This document shows, piece by piece, positions 10,970 through 23,900 of a DNA stretch of 64,000 nucleotides. The notes below the pieces were generated by a model, which worked only from the letters and a program-made list of their open reading frames with translations, was not told where the DNA came from and ran no database searches. Origin of the DNA: Pomphorhynchus laevis. Taxonomy: Eukaryota; Acanthocephala; Palaeacanthocephala; Echinorhynchida; Pomphorhynchidae. The stretch is taken from positions 434,001 through 498,000 of the forward strand of contig WNNJ02003665.1 of assembly GCA_012934845.2 (NCBI GenBank), in the 5' to 3' direction. The translations under genes were made by a program, and so were the position numbers. The stretch's first letter is position 1. Each line of letters opens with the position of its first letter.

Positions 10970-11480
10970 AAAAACATCAAGAGTTCACGAGGTCAAGCTT
11001 TAGGCGTTCTTTGAATTGCGCAGCGGTAAATCTGTTGATCACACCAGGTGATAATCCATTCCATCGTTTACAGATGCGATCCATCACTGTCGTACAATTT
11101 GTTCGATGCTTTGAGCGATGCTTTAAACATAGCTCGTGTCCACGTAACATTTAGGATTCACGAAGACAGAACAGCTGCTTACACGGATGGTTAGGCACGC
11201 GCAGCGACATCCACACTGGTGTAATATCTGCAATCAACAGATCGCATTCAATAGATCTTATACCCAACGTCACTAGTCTAACTGGATAAAGAATGGAGCG
11301 AGTTTCCGGAACAAAGTACATGGCTCTTCTCAAAATGTTGTCGAATTCACTCAATTCTGATTTCAGTTGAGGGTGTGTCGCGTGAGATGCATATAGCATA
11401 TGTGATTTTAAGAGACTCGAATATACAATGCGTAAAGCCTTTGGCTCAAGTCGTCTAACGTTTCGATGAAGAAAAATATA
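10970..11480 (-). mobile_element. LINE 3' fragment (RT tail)
   Basis: The minus strand encodes VRRLEPKALRIVYSSLLKSH, then ELSEFDNILRRAMYFVPETR, and in another frame MDRICKRWNGLSPGVINRFT followed by FKERLKLDL. Phrases of the type LYKSLI...L..IQ.RA.R and RWN.LP..VVN...L..FK.RL are typical of the C-terminus of Jockey/CR1-type LINE RTs. It lies about 0.5 kb downstream of the Greatwall stop codon, in the same orientation as that gene, and is not part of it. Confidence 0.6.
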
Positions 11481-11981
11481 AGAAAATTTTTGGAAGATTT
11501 TATAATAATCAAAAATTAAAACCTTTTTACTAAATATTTTCAAGTTTATAAGTCAATATATGTTCAAGTTTTTAAATGTCATATATTTTATAATTATTTT
11601 AGTTTACTGAGTTTACGTAAAACTTAACGAAGTTAAGTTTTACGTAAATAAATCTAAAACTTAACGAAGTAAACAGTTAATTTATTCGAAACAATAAAGA
11701 ACGTTTTACAAATGATTAAACGTTTTTACTCTCATCATTAGATGATTTGTTTGGAGGAAATTGAATAAGAACAAAATCAATTTCGACAAACCAATCAACC
11801 GATGCTAACAACGGAATTTTTTAATTATTTGCGAAGTTAAAAAATAAGCACTCAAATTAAATTATAAAACTATAATTATAAATTATATTAAATTACAAAA
11901 TTATTTATTAAATTATAAATAAATTTTAAAATAAATTTTATTAAATTTTGGTGAAGGATACACATGAATATTATTAGATAA

Positions 11982-14900
11982 TTAGCTGTTACAAAAATTA
12001 TTGTCGTTACCTGCAAAATTAGAAAGGTCGTCGTCATTTAAATCAGATGGCACGTAAGGAGGTTGTGCTTCTTGAATTCGTTTAAAGTCGATATATTTGA
12101 ACATTGGCATGTTTTGGAGGTCTAAAAACATAAATTCTTATTTTTTGGCGTTTGGCGGCTACGTCCAAAGTGCAGTTAGAGTCAAGGCGAATATGCTAAC
12201 CCACAATAGCTGAAGGACCGAGCTTTCTATTCCGGGTTAAAAATACAATATTTTATGAATTAGGAAATTTATTAAGTTACTAATATCGTAAACAACTCTC
12301 AACTCTCATCAGGTTCAAAACAAATACGATTGTGAATATCATTCGTTTATTGCTTTCTTACCTCGATAACTGACATTCAGTTTGCAGAAATTAAATTTCT
12401 CAAATTTACCCGATCGAGATACAATAGAAAAAATGGCATTGATTTCTTTTCGAAACTTTTGGAGGAAAAACATACCTACGTATCTATTAAAGGGTAAAGT
12501 TTAAAGACCAAAAACAAATCGTAAAATAAATATTCTTAAATATGACGAATTTTATTTACCTTTTATTAGAAACCTGTTAAATGGGATAACGTTTCTATTT
12601 GACGCAATAAAATACATAATTTATAATTTTATTTTCATAAATAAGATTATTTAATCTTTCCTTTTATAATTGTTTGTTATTTTCATTTTCTTTTATATTT
12701 TATTAATATATAATCTTTCCTAATTTTTAGATATATTCGAGCTTTCACTATTAATCAGCTTACTAAAGTAATCATTTAAGTTATTATATAACGAATTGTA
12801 AATTTTATTTTTGTCGTTGTTGTTATTTAATCTATATTTATACCCTTTTGATAGCAGCTTTCTTAATTCACAATTTTCAATTAATTCTAGATTATGGGTA
12901 CATATATGTTCATTTATTTTATCAAAACAAACTGTTTCCATTATGTTTCTAATATTCTCGTTACATATTGATTTCAATTCTTTATTATTACAAATTTAAG
13001 TCATTATATACCAAATTGTAAAATTTATTGTTATTATTTAATCAATATTTCTATCCTTTTCATAGCATTTTCCTTAATTCATAATTTTCAATTAATTCTA
13101 GATTATACAACTTTACCTGTCATAATCTTTAATGAATCTTTGATTTATTGACAAATGATTTTAGAAATACTTGTTATATTTATGATTATCTCTTAATAAA
13201 ATATAGAGAATATTAATCCATATTAAAATATGTGGTTTATCTTTGTAAACCACAGTTTTACAGTTTCATAATTTCACAATTTTACTTATGTGAAAAGTAA
13301 AGATAAAATTTTGTACCTTTACACTTATTGAAGGTTAATAAAATGCCTTGTGATTGTTGGATGGATGGTAAAGTTAAATAGTTTTTAAAGTTATTTAATT
13401 ATAAAAAATCATGATAAATAATGATTTTTTTTATGTATTTTGAAATAAAAAGTAAATTATATTTTGCAAAGTAAGCAAGCATTTAGGTCATTATATAACG
13501 AATTTTAAATTTTATTGTTATTACTTGATCAATATTTATACCCTTTTGATATCATTTTCCTTATTTCACGATTTTCAATCAATTCTATATATTTGTTCAT
13601 TTATTTTATCAAAATTAAGACTTTATTAGTTACATTCTGTTTCTAGAATGTTTTTAATAATGATGTATTTAATGTTTCCAATATCATTTTCTCAAATTAT
13701 TATTTCTCAAATTATTATTTAATCTATATTTTACCGTTTTGATAACATTTTCTTTAATTCACGATTTTCAATTAATTCTATATTATAAGTACATATTTAC
13801 TCATTTATTTTATCAAAATTAAGACTTTTTTAATTACATTCTGTTTCTAGAATGCTTTTAATAATGATATATTTAACGTTTCTAATATCATTTTCTCAAA
13901 TTCAGTCGTATATGTGTGAAGATAAGCATTCATCAAGAGAACATCTTAAACTGCATCCTGAAATTTATTAAATGAGCGGGCAAAATATTCTAAATTTATG
14001 AAAAATTACAATTGCATACATTTTTAAAATACTTTATGTACTTATCACATACATTTTAAACTAAATATAATTGATTTGAAAAGTTGATATACTACACGAA
14101 AAAGATATTATCATGTATGAAAACATATATAATTATTGAATAAATAGGATAGAGTGAAATAAAAAAGTTTCAATTAATTTGATAAAATATTGACAATATC
14201 AAATGTGATGTTTTGAGGATGATAGCAATCCCCTATAGAGAATTCGACTAATTTTTATTGAAATAATTTTTTCAGCTCTCCTGATCAATCAATAATTAAA
14301 ACATACGGGTAATAAACATTCGATATATTTCAGATAAAATATAATAATGTAAATTCGTGTCGTTAATAAAAACATTATTACCCGACAATTCAGCACGTTG
14401 TTGGGGACATTTAGCGAGGAGACGTTTAATGGCATCATTCATGCGTTTAGGAATGGTTTCGTCATATTCGATACCTCAAAATAAAGCATTCTATATTTAG
14501 AAAGTTTATACATCCAATAATATTAATTTGACTAGATATATTTAGTTTATATAGGATTATAAAAAAACGCTAACACGTTTTCTAAAATATAACATCAAAA
14601 GAGTAAATCGTTTTTAAATAGTTGACACTGATTCATTATTGATAAATAATTATTGGAGCTGGATCAAAGAAAAGAATAAATTATTTTTGATATTTCGCTA
14701 AACATCATCTTCAGAAATTTACATCTGAAGATGCTAACAGAGAAGTTAGCGAAATATCAAAAATAATTTCTTCCTTCCTTTGATCCAGCTCCAATAATTA
14801 TTTATCAATAAGAGTAGATCGTATTTATGTCTACCCAAAATCTTAAGATTGTCTTTAAATATGGTAATATTTAAATCAGTCCGAAGACAACGAACAAGCA

Positions 14901-17900
14901 CTAAGTTATTTGTTGCCATATTAGTTTATAAACTGAGAACACGGGAAAAATAATATTCAATAAGATTATTCAATATTAATAATAATATTCAATAATATAA
15001 TGTTAATTAAATGACAATGAAATAGTACCATTAGGGTACAGTTACAAATATTATATTACGCATGTTCCTACTAGCCAATTGAATACTTCTAACGGTTGAA
15101 CCGAAATTCTCTTAGAACGGCTGTGCTAAACATTTCAAAAATCTCTACATGAAAAGAGATACAAGAAAAGCAAATATTACCTATTTATATTAAGCAAAGC
15201 TAATAGAGTTACACGTTGATACTAAGTTAAAGATGACATGACAGTATCCTTGTAGACCATAACATAAATTCAAAAAAGCCCAATGACTTTGACGAAATGT
15301 TTCTTAAAAAAGTTTATTATTGTATTTTTATGAAATATTATATTATAATGATTGAAAACAAGACTGGGATTAGCTCACGAACCGTTTAATTGTTAAATTA
15401 AATTAACTTAATTATTAACATAATTAGTGAAAATAGTTGAATTTTATAATCTAATATTATAAAATCTAATTTAATTTAATCTAATTATTAATAATTAATC
15501 ATTAATCTAATAATGTTGTAAATAAGCTAAAGTACCGAAAATACCGGAAGAATTCATAAACGATTTAATCCATAAACGATTTAATATCGTTTATGGATAG
15601 CAGCGAATATCGATATAGAGTAACATTTCTGTATAAATCAAATTAATTTCCGGTCTAACTATTGCAATCGTTAAATATCGTTTTGCAAAGAATTGACAAG
15701 TAGGCGTTTATAATTATTAAGATATTCACAGAAGTAAGTATTATTCCATTGTATAATGGAATATTAAAATTCAAATAACAATTTATTAAGGATTGAACTC
15801 CTGTAGATTTAGCAACATTTCATGCAGTCACTCTGAATGCTTTCTTGTTCATATCTATCTTCACCAAGTCTTGATTCAATTGATCGTCTATCGACACTGC
15901 CACAATCTACACTATCATAGTAACGGATCATTCGAACATATAATTGGATTCACGCATGATAAATTCACGTATCTATTAAAATGATCACTTTTCGTGTTGA
16001 GTGATTGAACTAATATGTAGCCATTAAGCTATTAATTACTCGACGCGATAATTCAATTTCGATAATTCAATTATTAAATTAATTTTTCAATTAATTCAAT
16101 AAATTAAATTAATTGTTTAATTAATTCAATAAATTAAATTAATTGTTTAATTAATTATAAAAAATAATAAATTATTTATTAATTATTAAATTGAACACCA
16201 TCCAATTTAGATATTTTGTGACTTAATATTTACTTGTTTTTTATTTTTAGTTAGATAGCTGAGAGGCATGTATAGTTTAACAAATGCTTTGTCTAATAAG
16301 CTATTAATAATTAGTAGTGATTTTTGAATTGGCAAAATTCGTAACTTACGATGATGAATAATATTATCAAATATCGACCTTAATGAAGTATCCCAAAATG
16401 GAGGACATCCGTAAATAAATTCAAACAGACAGCATCCAAGAGCCCACCAATCAACAGCTCGTGCTAATTATCAAATGAATAATTAAGTTATTAGTACGGT
16501 ATAAAAAATAAATATTCTAAGAGCATCGAAAACAATTTGTTAATAAAAGTATAAAATATAAAAAATTTAAATATAATAAAAAATTATATCATTGATTTTA
16601 AATTATCTTAAAAAGCAATAAAATTCAATTTAAAATATACTAAATGTTTAAGTCCTAAATGCACTTAATTTTTAAAATTAAGAACTAAAATTAAATATTT
16701 TATTTAATATTTAAGTAAAATATCAGAATCGAAGAGGCAGAGCAGCTTGAACAATGTAGATTATGATGATAGATTTTGCTAAAATATCAAGTGATGAATT
16801 AAAAATATAAGCGAAATTAAATAAAATCTAGTAAAATCCCGGGCTGATTTACCTCAAAGTATCGATATACTTTAGGCGACAACATTTTGTCGCCTTCTGA
16901 TGATAGGCGACAATATTAATTTTTATACTTTTGTATTTTGTATTTTATCAATTTTTATATTTAAATTGACTTATACTGATTGTCTGATTAATTTTTTATT
17001 AATGATAATTACCAATTGATCAAATCGGACAATAAGATCGATAAAGAGTTCACAAATTACTCTTCCAATATATTTTATAATAAAAATGAAATAGTCACAA
17101 ATGAAATAAATGATCAGAGTAAAGGTAATTGTTCACATATTTGTAAAAATATTTATATTACTCATTAAAACAGTGTATCCATTCTGATCTGGATATTTAA
17201 ATATCCAGAAATGATCAGGTGAAAGACAAAATTATGTTGATATTTGTAACCTTCAGAAATAGAAACAACATGACAAATTAAATTATAAATCTATGCACAA
17301 ATGAATAATGTTGTCTTTATTCTTTTCATTTTGTTCTGTAAACATTTATTAATCTAATAAAATTCATTAATTATTGTTATTAAGGAAAAAATACTAATTT
17401 CTAAATCAGAATTGCCAAAGTTGATATCAAAAACGTATTATATTATATAAAAAAACGGACTGCCGTAAATTTTAATATTAAAACGTTGACTGTGAATTTA
17501 AATATTAAAATACATTATCAGTGTAAGTTGATAATCAAAAGTTAACCAACTCAATTTTAATCTTAAATATTAACTTTAATCGTTAATTAGCTATTGATTG
17601 TATGACGAATAATGCTATGTAAATAAACTCTTTAAACTATAAATGATCATATTTATGGGAAATTTCGACACTATCAAGAATCTATAAAAACATACAAAAT
17701 AAGATTATAAACACATTTTAGCTCGGGCTATAATATTAAATTATTTGGTAGCTCGGGCCCCAAATTCGTTAATCTTGTAGACGACAGTTTATAGCCTATT
17801 TTATAGCCCTTTTGGTTATAAACTATCTACAGCCTCAGCAAACCATTTTTGTAGTATTTTATGTTTTAGTTTGCATGTTTTTCTAAGATAATAACATTAA

Positions 17901-20900
17901 TTTAATGAATTCAATTTTATCAATTTAATGTCGAAAATGTATAAGATCCGAGCTACTCATACACTTTTATTTTGCATGTTTTTCTAAGTTCTTGATAATA
18001 ACATAAATTTAATAAATTTAATTATATTAATTTAATGTCGAAAATTTGCATCAATACGATATTTTATATATTACATTATATTACATATATTTACTTTAAT
18101 TAACACGAATAGGAGTATCAACCTGCATGCTTCGTCGGGAAGTTTGATATAAACTTAAATGTCATTCCGTGTATAAAACTATAAATTTAAATAAAAATTA
18201 AATTGTAAACTAAACTCTTCAAATTACATTGTGAAAATTATATATAATTTATCATAAAGAATTCCAAATGTCGATTTAGACTTAAATGACATGTCCGTAC
18301 GAGAGTTCACAGAGCATACTTACAGTGGTGGTTAGCTGTAAGAAGCTCCGGTGCAAAATAATCAGGTGTACCGCGCAACAAAGGACAGTCAGAGTGCCTA
18401 CGTTTTGCTTGCTTGTCGCATTCCGTATCTGATGTCGCGTAAATTCGAAGATCGGCGGCCCTGGTGAACTTTTGTACGAAAAACTTTTTTTCGTTCAGAT
18501 TCACTGATTCTGTTTGAGTGTAATCTACTTCCTGAGTTAAAGTAGTTAAAATAGTAATAGAGAAATAGCACTTGAGAAATTGGGTTTTAAATTGTTCAAA
18601 ATTACTTAATAAACAAATATGAAACAAAATAATGTTTTTTTCGCGAACTTATCTTTACGGGATTTTATTTAAAATATAATCAAGATTCATCATTATAATT
18701 GGACTCATCATTATAATTTAACTCACATTATAATTTAACTAATCATTATAAGTCATCATTTAGAATTGTTTTAAAAATTAAAATAAATTTGTTCACTTAT
18801 TTTATAGAAATTATTAGAGTTTAATGCACATATATCATCAATGTGTCTAAATATATTTTTCATATATCTATATAATTTAGATTTATTTTTAAGCTATTAA
18901 GCGAAAATGTTTTAAAGATAATAAACAATATGCTTTGTATTAGAATAAGGCACAATAAATAATTAAATTTCATCAGAGGAAATATGCCATTATCATGATT
19001 TGGCCCCGCTGCAATGTTGTGTCGAGTAATCGAGGTCAAAAACTGATAACATAGCAGTTCCTCATAACATACCAGTTCCTGATAACATATAGTATAAAAT
19101 AAATCAATTAATTAATTAATTTATTATTTATAAATTAGTATTTATTTAGTAATTTATTATTTCAATAACTTGATTTAATATAATAAATCACATTATCTTG
19201 AATAATAATTTAATAAATCAATTTAATTTGAATAATTTAATCTATGAGTAATAATTTAACAATTCGGTGCACAATGTTAATAAATAAAATAACGCTTTGA
19301 TGGGCAGTTATGGTTTAACGAATATTATAGCAGAAAGCGTAAAAGTTCGGACGAAGGTTAAAACAAAGACAGTCATTTTAATGGTCGTGCATTCATCTTA
19401 GATAGTACTTTAAATTCAACTTACAGCTTTAGATAAATCATCCTCGTTGTTGTTGAAAAACATCATAGCGTATTTTGCACGTCTAGAAGTGATAATAACA
19501 TCACGTTTTTTGCAAGGATTGTCAGCGCCCTCTAAGCAAGCCGGCATATACAGGGCACCTGTTAGCTTTACATTCAAACTGCAATTTCGACGACTCGGAT
19601 TCTTCCCACTTCCTAAATAGCTAAGAAAGTCCACCGATGAATGATGCATTTTTCGAATCGGCGATGATTCTGGAAATTGTCTCACGGGTAATGCCAATTC
19701 GTTATGAAATGAAGATTGTAGAAAAGCCTGGGTACTACTCCTTTTACGAAGCGGTTTCTGATTTTCTTTATTCTTATCATCGTCATAAATGCACTGAGTC
19801 AACGTATGGTTGTCGCTCATGTCGCTTACGTCCACGGTTGCGGTAAAGTCTAGCAGTGAGTCTGCAGTGTTGTCATCAGATGATGAGGAGATAAATGTAA
19901 CAGGAGAACTATTGAACGAATCATCATTGAAATCAGTTGAAGAGTTGTTTATCTGTGAATATGTTCGAAATATTCGACACTCTTCGTTTGTATCCTCCTG
20001 CGACATCTTATTCTGAAGTTAATTAAATCATAATGAAAAAACATGCACCATGTAGTACTTACAAAATGAATTCCAGATGAAAGACTTCTTAATAAACGTG
20101 GTGTACGCTTAACTGTTCTTCGTCCACTTGGAGTAAATACTTCTTTTGCCACTGTTAATCCTAAACATATACGCTTTGCAGACAGTTTAATCAGCGTTGA
20201 AATATTAAAATGTCTTTAGGCCAAAATAATCTACATGATTATTACGATGAAATAATAATGTAATTAGAAACTTAGCCTTGCTAAAAAGAGTATGAGAAAA
20301 TGTTACAGTCTTGAAAAAAATTATTAAATAAATAAATTATTAAATTCATAATAAATATTAATTAGTAAATTATAAAATATATTATTAATAAATATATTAA
20401 GCATTAAATTAATAAATTATTAAATTAATAATAAATATTAATTATTAAATTATTAAATATATTAAGTATTAAATTAATAAATAAATTATTATCAAATAAA
20501 TTATTTATAATTTAAATTTTCAAGAATTATGAATGGAATAAGAAAACTAGCAAATAGATATCTTAAATCAACACGAAGTATTGATCTAAAACGTTGAATT
20601 TTAGTAACTGTAATAAATGTAGCTAAAACAGATGAATTGAAATAATAGACTCTCAAATGTTATGTTTTCTAATTTGTATTTGGGAGTTTAATCTACTTCG
20701 ACAATTTTGAAACACAATGTAAGCTCCTTAGTTGGAATTATGTTTAATATTTAAAGACATTAGAGAAAATTGCAGGTTACTTCAACTGCGCTGCAAAAGG
20801 TTTAACTGTAGCGATCTGATATTTTTATCATAAAAAGTTAAAAATATTGATTTCAAATTCGTAAATATTTCGCATAAAAGCAGTTTTTAATAAAAAAACA

Positions 20901-23900
20901 ATTGAGGTGAACACATTTGCATGTGCTCATCTGCGAAGATGCTTTTATGTGAAATTGACATATTACCTTGAAATGTACATACTTTACAAACAGCGGTAAT
21001 ATACTATTTCTTGTAAAAATTAATGAGACTACCGTGTCGTAATGACTGCTGTTTCGTAATTACATTCATATTTGAAAATATGTCGATTACGAAATGCATT
21101 ATCGTTAAATTCAGATTTTCGTAGCAAATCGGTGTTTGGGACAGCTAGCTCTCTTCAGGATACGTTTAAGTCTATCCATGTCAGATTTTGCCGACCAGTA
21201 CACCGTAACGGTTAACCCCAGATATTTTGCGACATTTTTTGGGGACAGACATTTAATTCAAAGCACAAAAAAATGTACTGATTATTTAGGCAATCAATAA
21301 GTTGTAGTATCAGGAATAACGAATTTCTAGATTAAGGGCTCTATTATTCAAAAACGTCATATTTAAAAAATATATGCGAAATAAATGTCAAAATATATGC
21401 GGCAACATATATCATTTCTTGTAAAATTTTCAGAATACGACACTATTCGCCAATTTTATATTGTTCAATAAATATTACTGTAGTACGATTTATTAGTAAA
21501 ATAAATCTTACTTACTGACAAAGAAACTTATTTCGGTTGATAAACTGATTTCACTTACTGACAAAATTAGTAGTTTCTGCTAAACCAAAATCGGTCAGCT
21601 TAAGATGTCCGTATCGATTAATAAGCATGTTATCTGGCTTTATATCTCTTTGAAACGTTTGGTTTATAGAAGTGAAAACAAAGAAATAGAAGCACACCTG
21701 TGTACAATACTCTGCCGATGTAGGTAATCCAATGCAAGTGCACATTCAGATATATAAAATGCAGCCATGTATTCGTTAAAACCCCGAAGTGTAGCTATCA
21801 TATTTTTTAGATCACCGCCAACCATAAATTCCATGACCTGGTGAAAACTTTTAATAATTTGAATTTTGTAAACGAAATGGCTTTGAAATATAAGTCATGG
21901 TAATAATATTTCACAGATTATTCAAACAATAGGTAAATAGGGTTTGATAAAGTGATTTCATAATGGAATAACGTTTTTGAACAAAAAATACATAAGGATG
22001 TTTTATGAAAAACATCTCTTTAAATTGATGCTTAATAATAAACCCAATATTGATTTAATTACAGATAGTTTTGAGTTGTGGTTTATAGTTTATGTATTAT
22101 ACAAAATTATTTACTGTTTTTTAATCAATCTAACGATTTATTTTGTAGTTACCAATTGTCAATTTCCCAATTGTTATAATTGGGGAATTATATTATCTTA
22201 ATAACACTTAAAAGGGGCCGCTAAGTGCCAGTCGAGTAGGTATACAACTGACACCTATTGCAATTAGCCTCTTCGTAGAGCGGCCTAGGCCACGGATGTT
22301 CGACATTTGTCGATCAACGGCAAAATAATTACCAGGCTTGCAACAGCCAAGGGGTAGTCCTTTTTATAGACTATCTCAGATCCCTTCGATGACGCCAACG
22401 GCGGATTAGACAATGGACGAAAAGGCACAAGAGAATCACGGACGCCTGTTTCCTTGCAGTAGCAATATTGGATCATAAAGAATATTGCGAACGGGAAATG
22501 GCAAAACAAACAAAATCACTCCGATAATTCCAACGGCAAATTGGACAAGGGACGCAAAGGCAGAAGAGAGTCTCGGAGATCTGTCTCCTTACAGTAGCGA
22601 TGTTAGATCATAAAAGGATATCGGGAACGGGAGATAACCAACAAACAAACCAAGACAATGAAAATGACAAGCAAGAAAAATATAAAATATAAATCAAATG
22701 CAAAGAACAATTGTCAACTCACCACTGACCGGATGAGTTTTCATTGTCAGGTGCCGTGTGACCATGCAGTTGTACGGAGACAGCGAAAGAGGCATCAACA
22801 TCCGAAACGAGCTAGCCTTCATGTAGGAACGCGAGATGTCATCTCGCTGGCGAAGATAAACCAGAATTAGTTGAAGAGATGGCTCGCTTTGGTCTTAAAA
22901 TAGTAGAAGTGACTTCTCTTCACTATTCTGGAACTAAACTTTTAGATCAAGGTTATACATTGAACTATTCGGGAGTTACCAACGGAAAGCGACGGCACGC
23001 GGGTGTAATGATACCTACAAGTCCCAGGCTGTCGTTCGGGGTAGAGAGGTTTAACCCAATGAACGAAAGGTTGGCGTCTATGAGACTTATAGTCAAAGGG
23101 GGAAGGGGATAACTGTTGTGTGTGCGTATGCTCTCAACATTATCTCGGAACACGCAGCCTTCATGGAAGATCTTCAGGATCTGCTTGATAGTAATCCTGT
23201 TGGAGATTCCTTAGTTCTATTGGGTGACTTTAATGCTCATGTTGGTAGTGACAGTAGCACTTGGAAAGGAATGTTGGGGAGGAACGGACTTTCTAATCTA
23301 AATGCGAGTGGTGTTGAATTATTGCACTTTTGTTCTCGTAACAATTTGTGCATAGCAAACACCATGTTTGAACATCAGGAGATCCATAGATGCATATGGC
23401 ATCAAGATTCTCTCAGTCAAAGATCAATCATCAATTTTGTAATCGTTTCATCTGATATGCGACTTTATGTTCTGGAAACTCGTGTGAAGAGAGGAGCTAA
23501 GCTGTCAACCGATCACTACCTTGTAGCTATACTTTATGTTCTGGAAACTCGTGTGAAGAGAGGAGCTAAGCTGTCAACCGATCACTACCTTGTAGCTATT
23601 AAACTTGGATGGCAGGATCGGATGCTAGACAAGTTTGGTAAACCCAAACGTTGTGTGAGGGCGTGCTGGGAGCGTCTAGCAGATGTTTATGTCAAAGACC
23701 GTTTTTCTGGCTACATCCGGGAGGACTTCTCTCGGTTGCGAGAATAAGTGAAGAGCATTGATCAGGAATGGAAGATGTTCAAATCCTCGCTTGCCAAAAC
23801 AACTATGAAAAGTTGTGGCTCGAAGGCTAGGTGCTTGTCGAGGAGGAAATACTTGAACTGCTTGGTGGGCACCAACAGTTAGAGATTTTGTCCAACAGAA

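Noticed and set aside
15785-15990. Extra Greatwall exon ([15 protein letters not shown])
   Set aside because: Exons 10 and 11 already join in phase with continuous kinase homology, and this frame ends in a stop without a clear donor.
19637-20016. Plus-strand open frames opposite the large Greatwall exon
   Set aside because: They are antisense shadows of exon 8, which continues in phase with exons 7 and 9.
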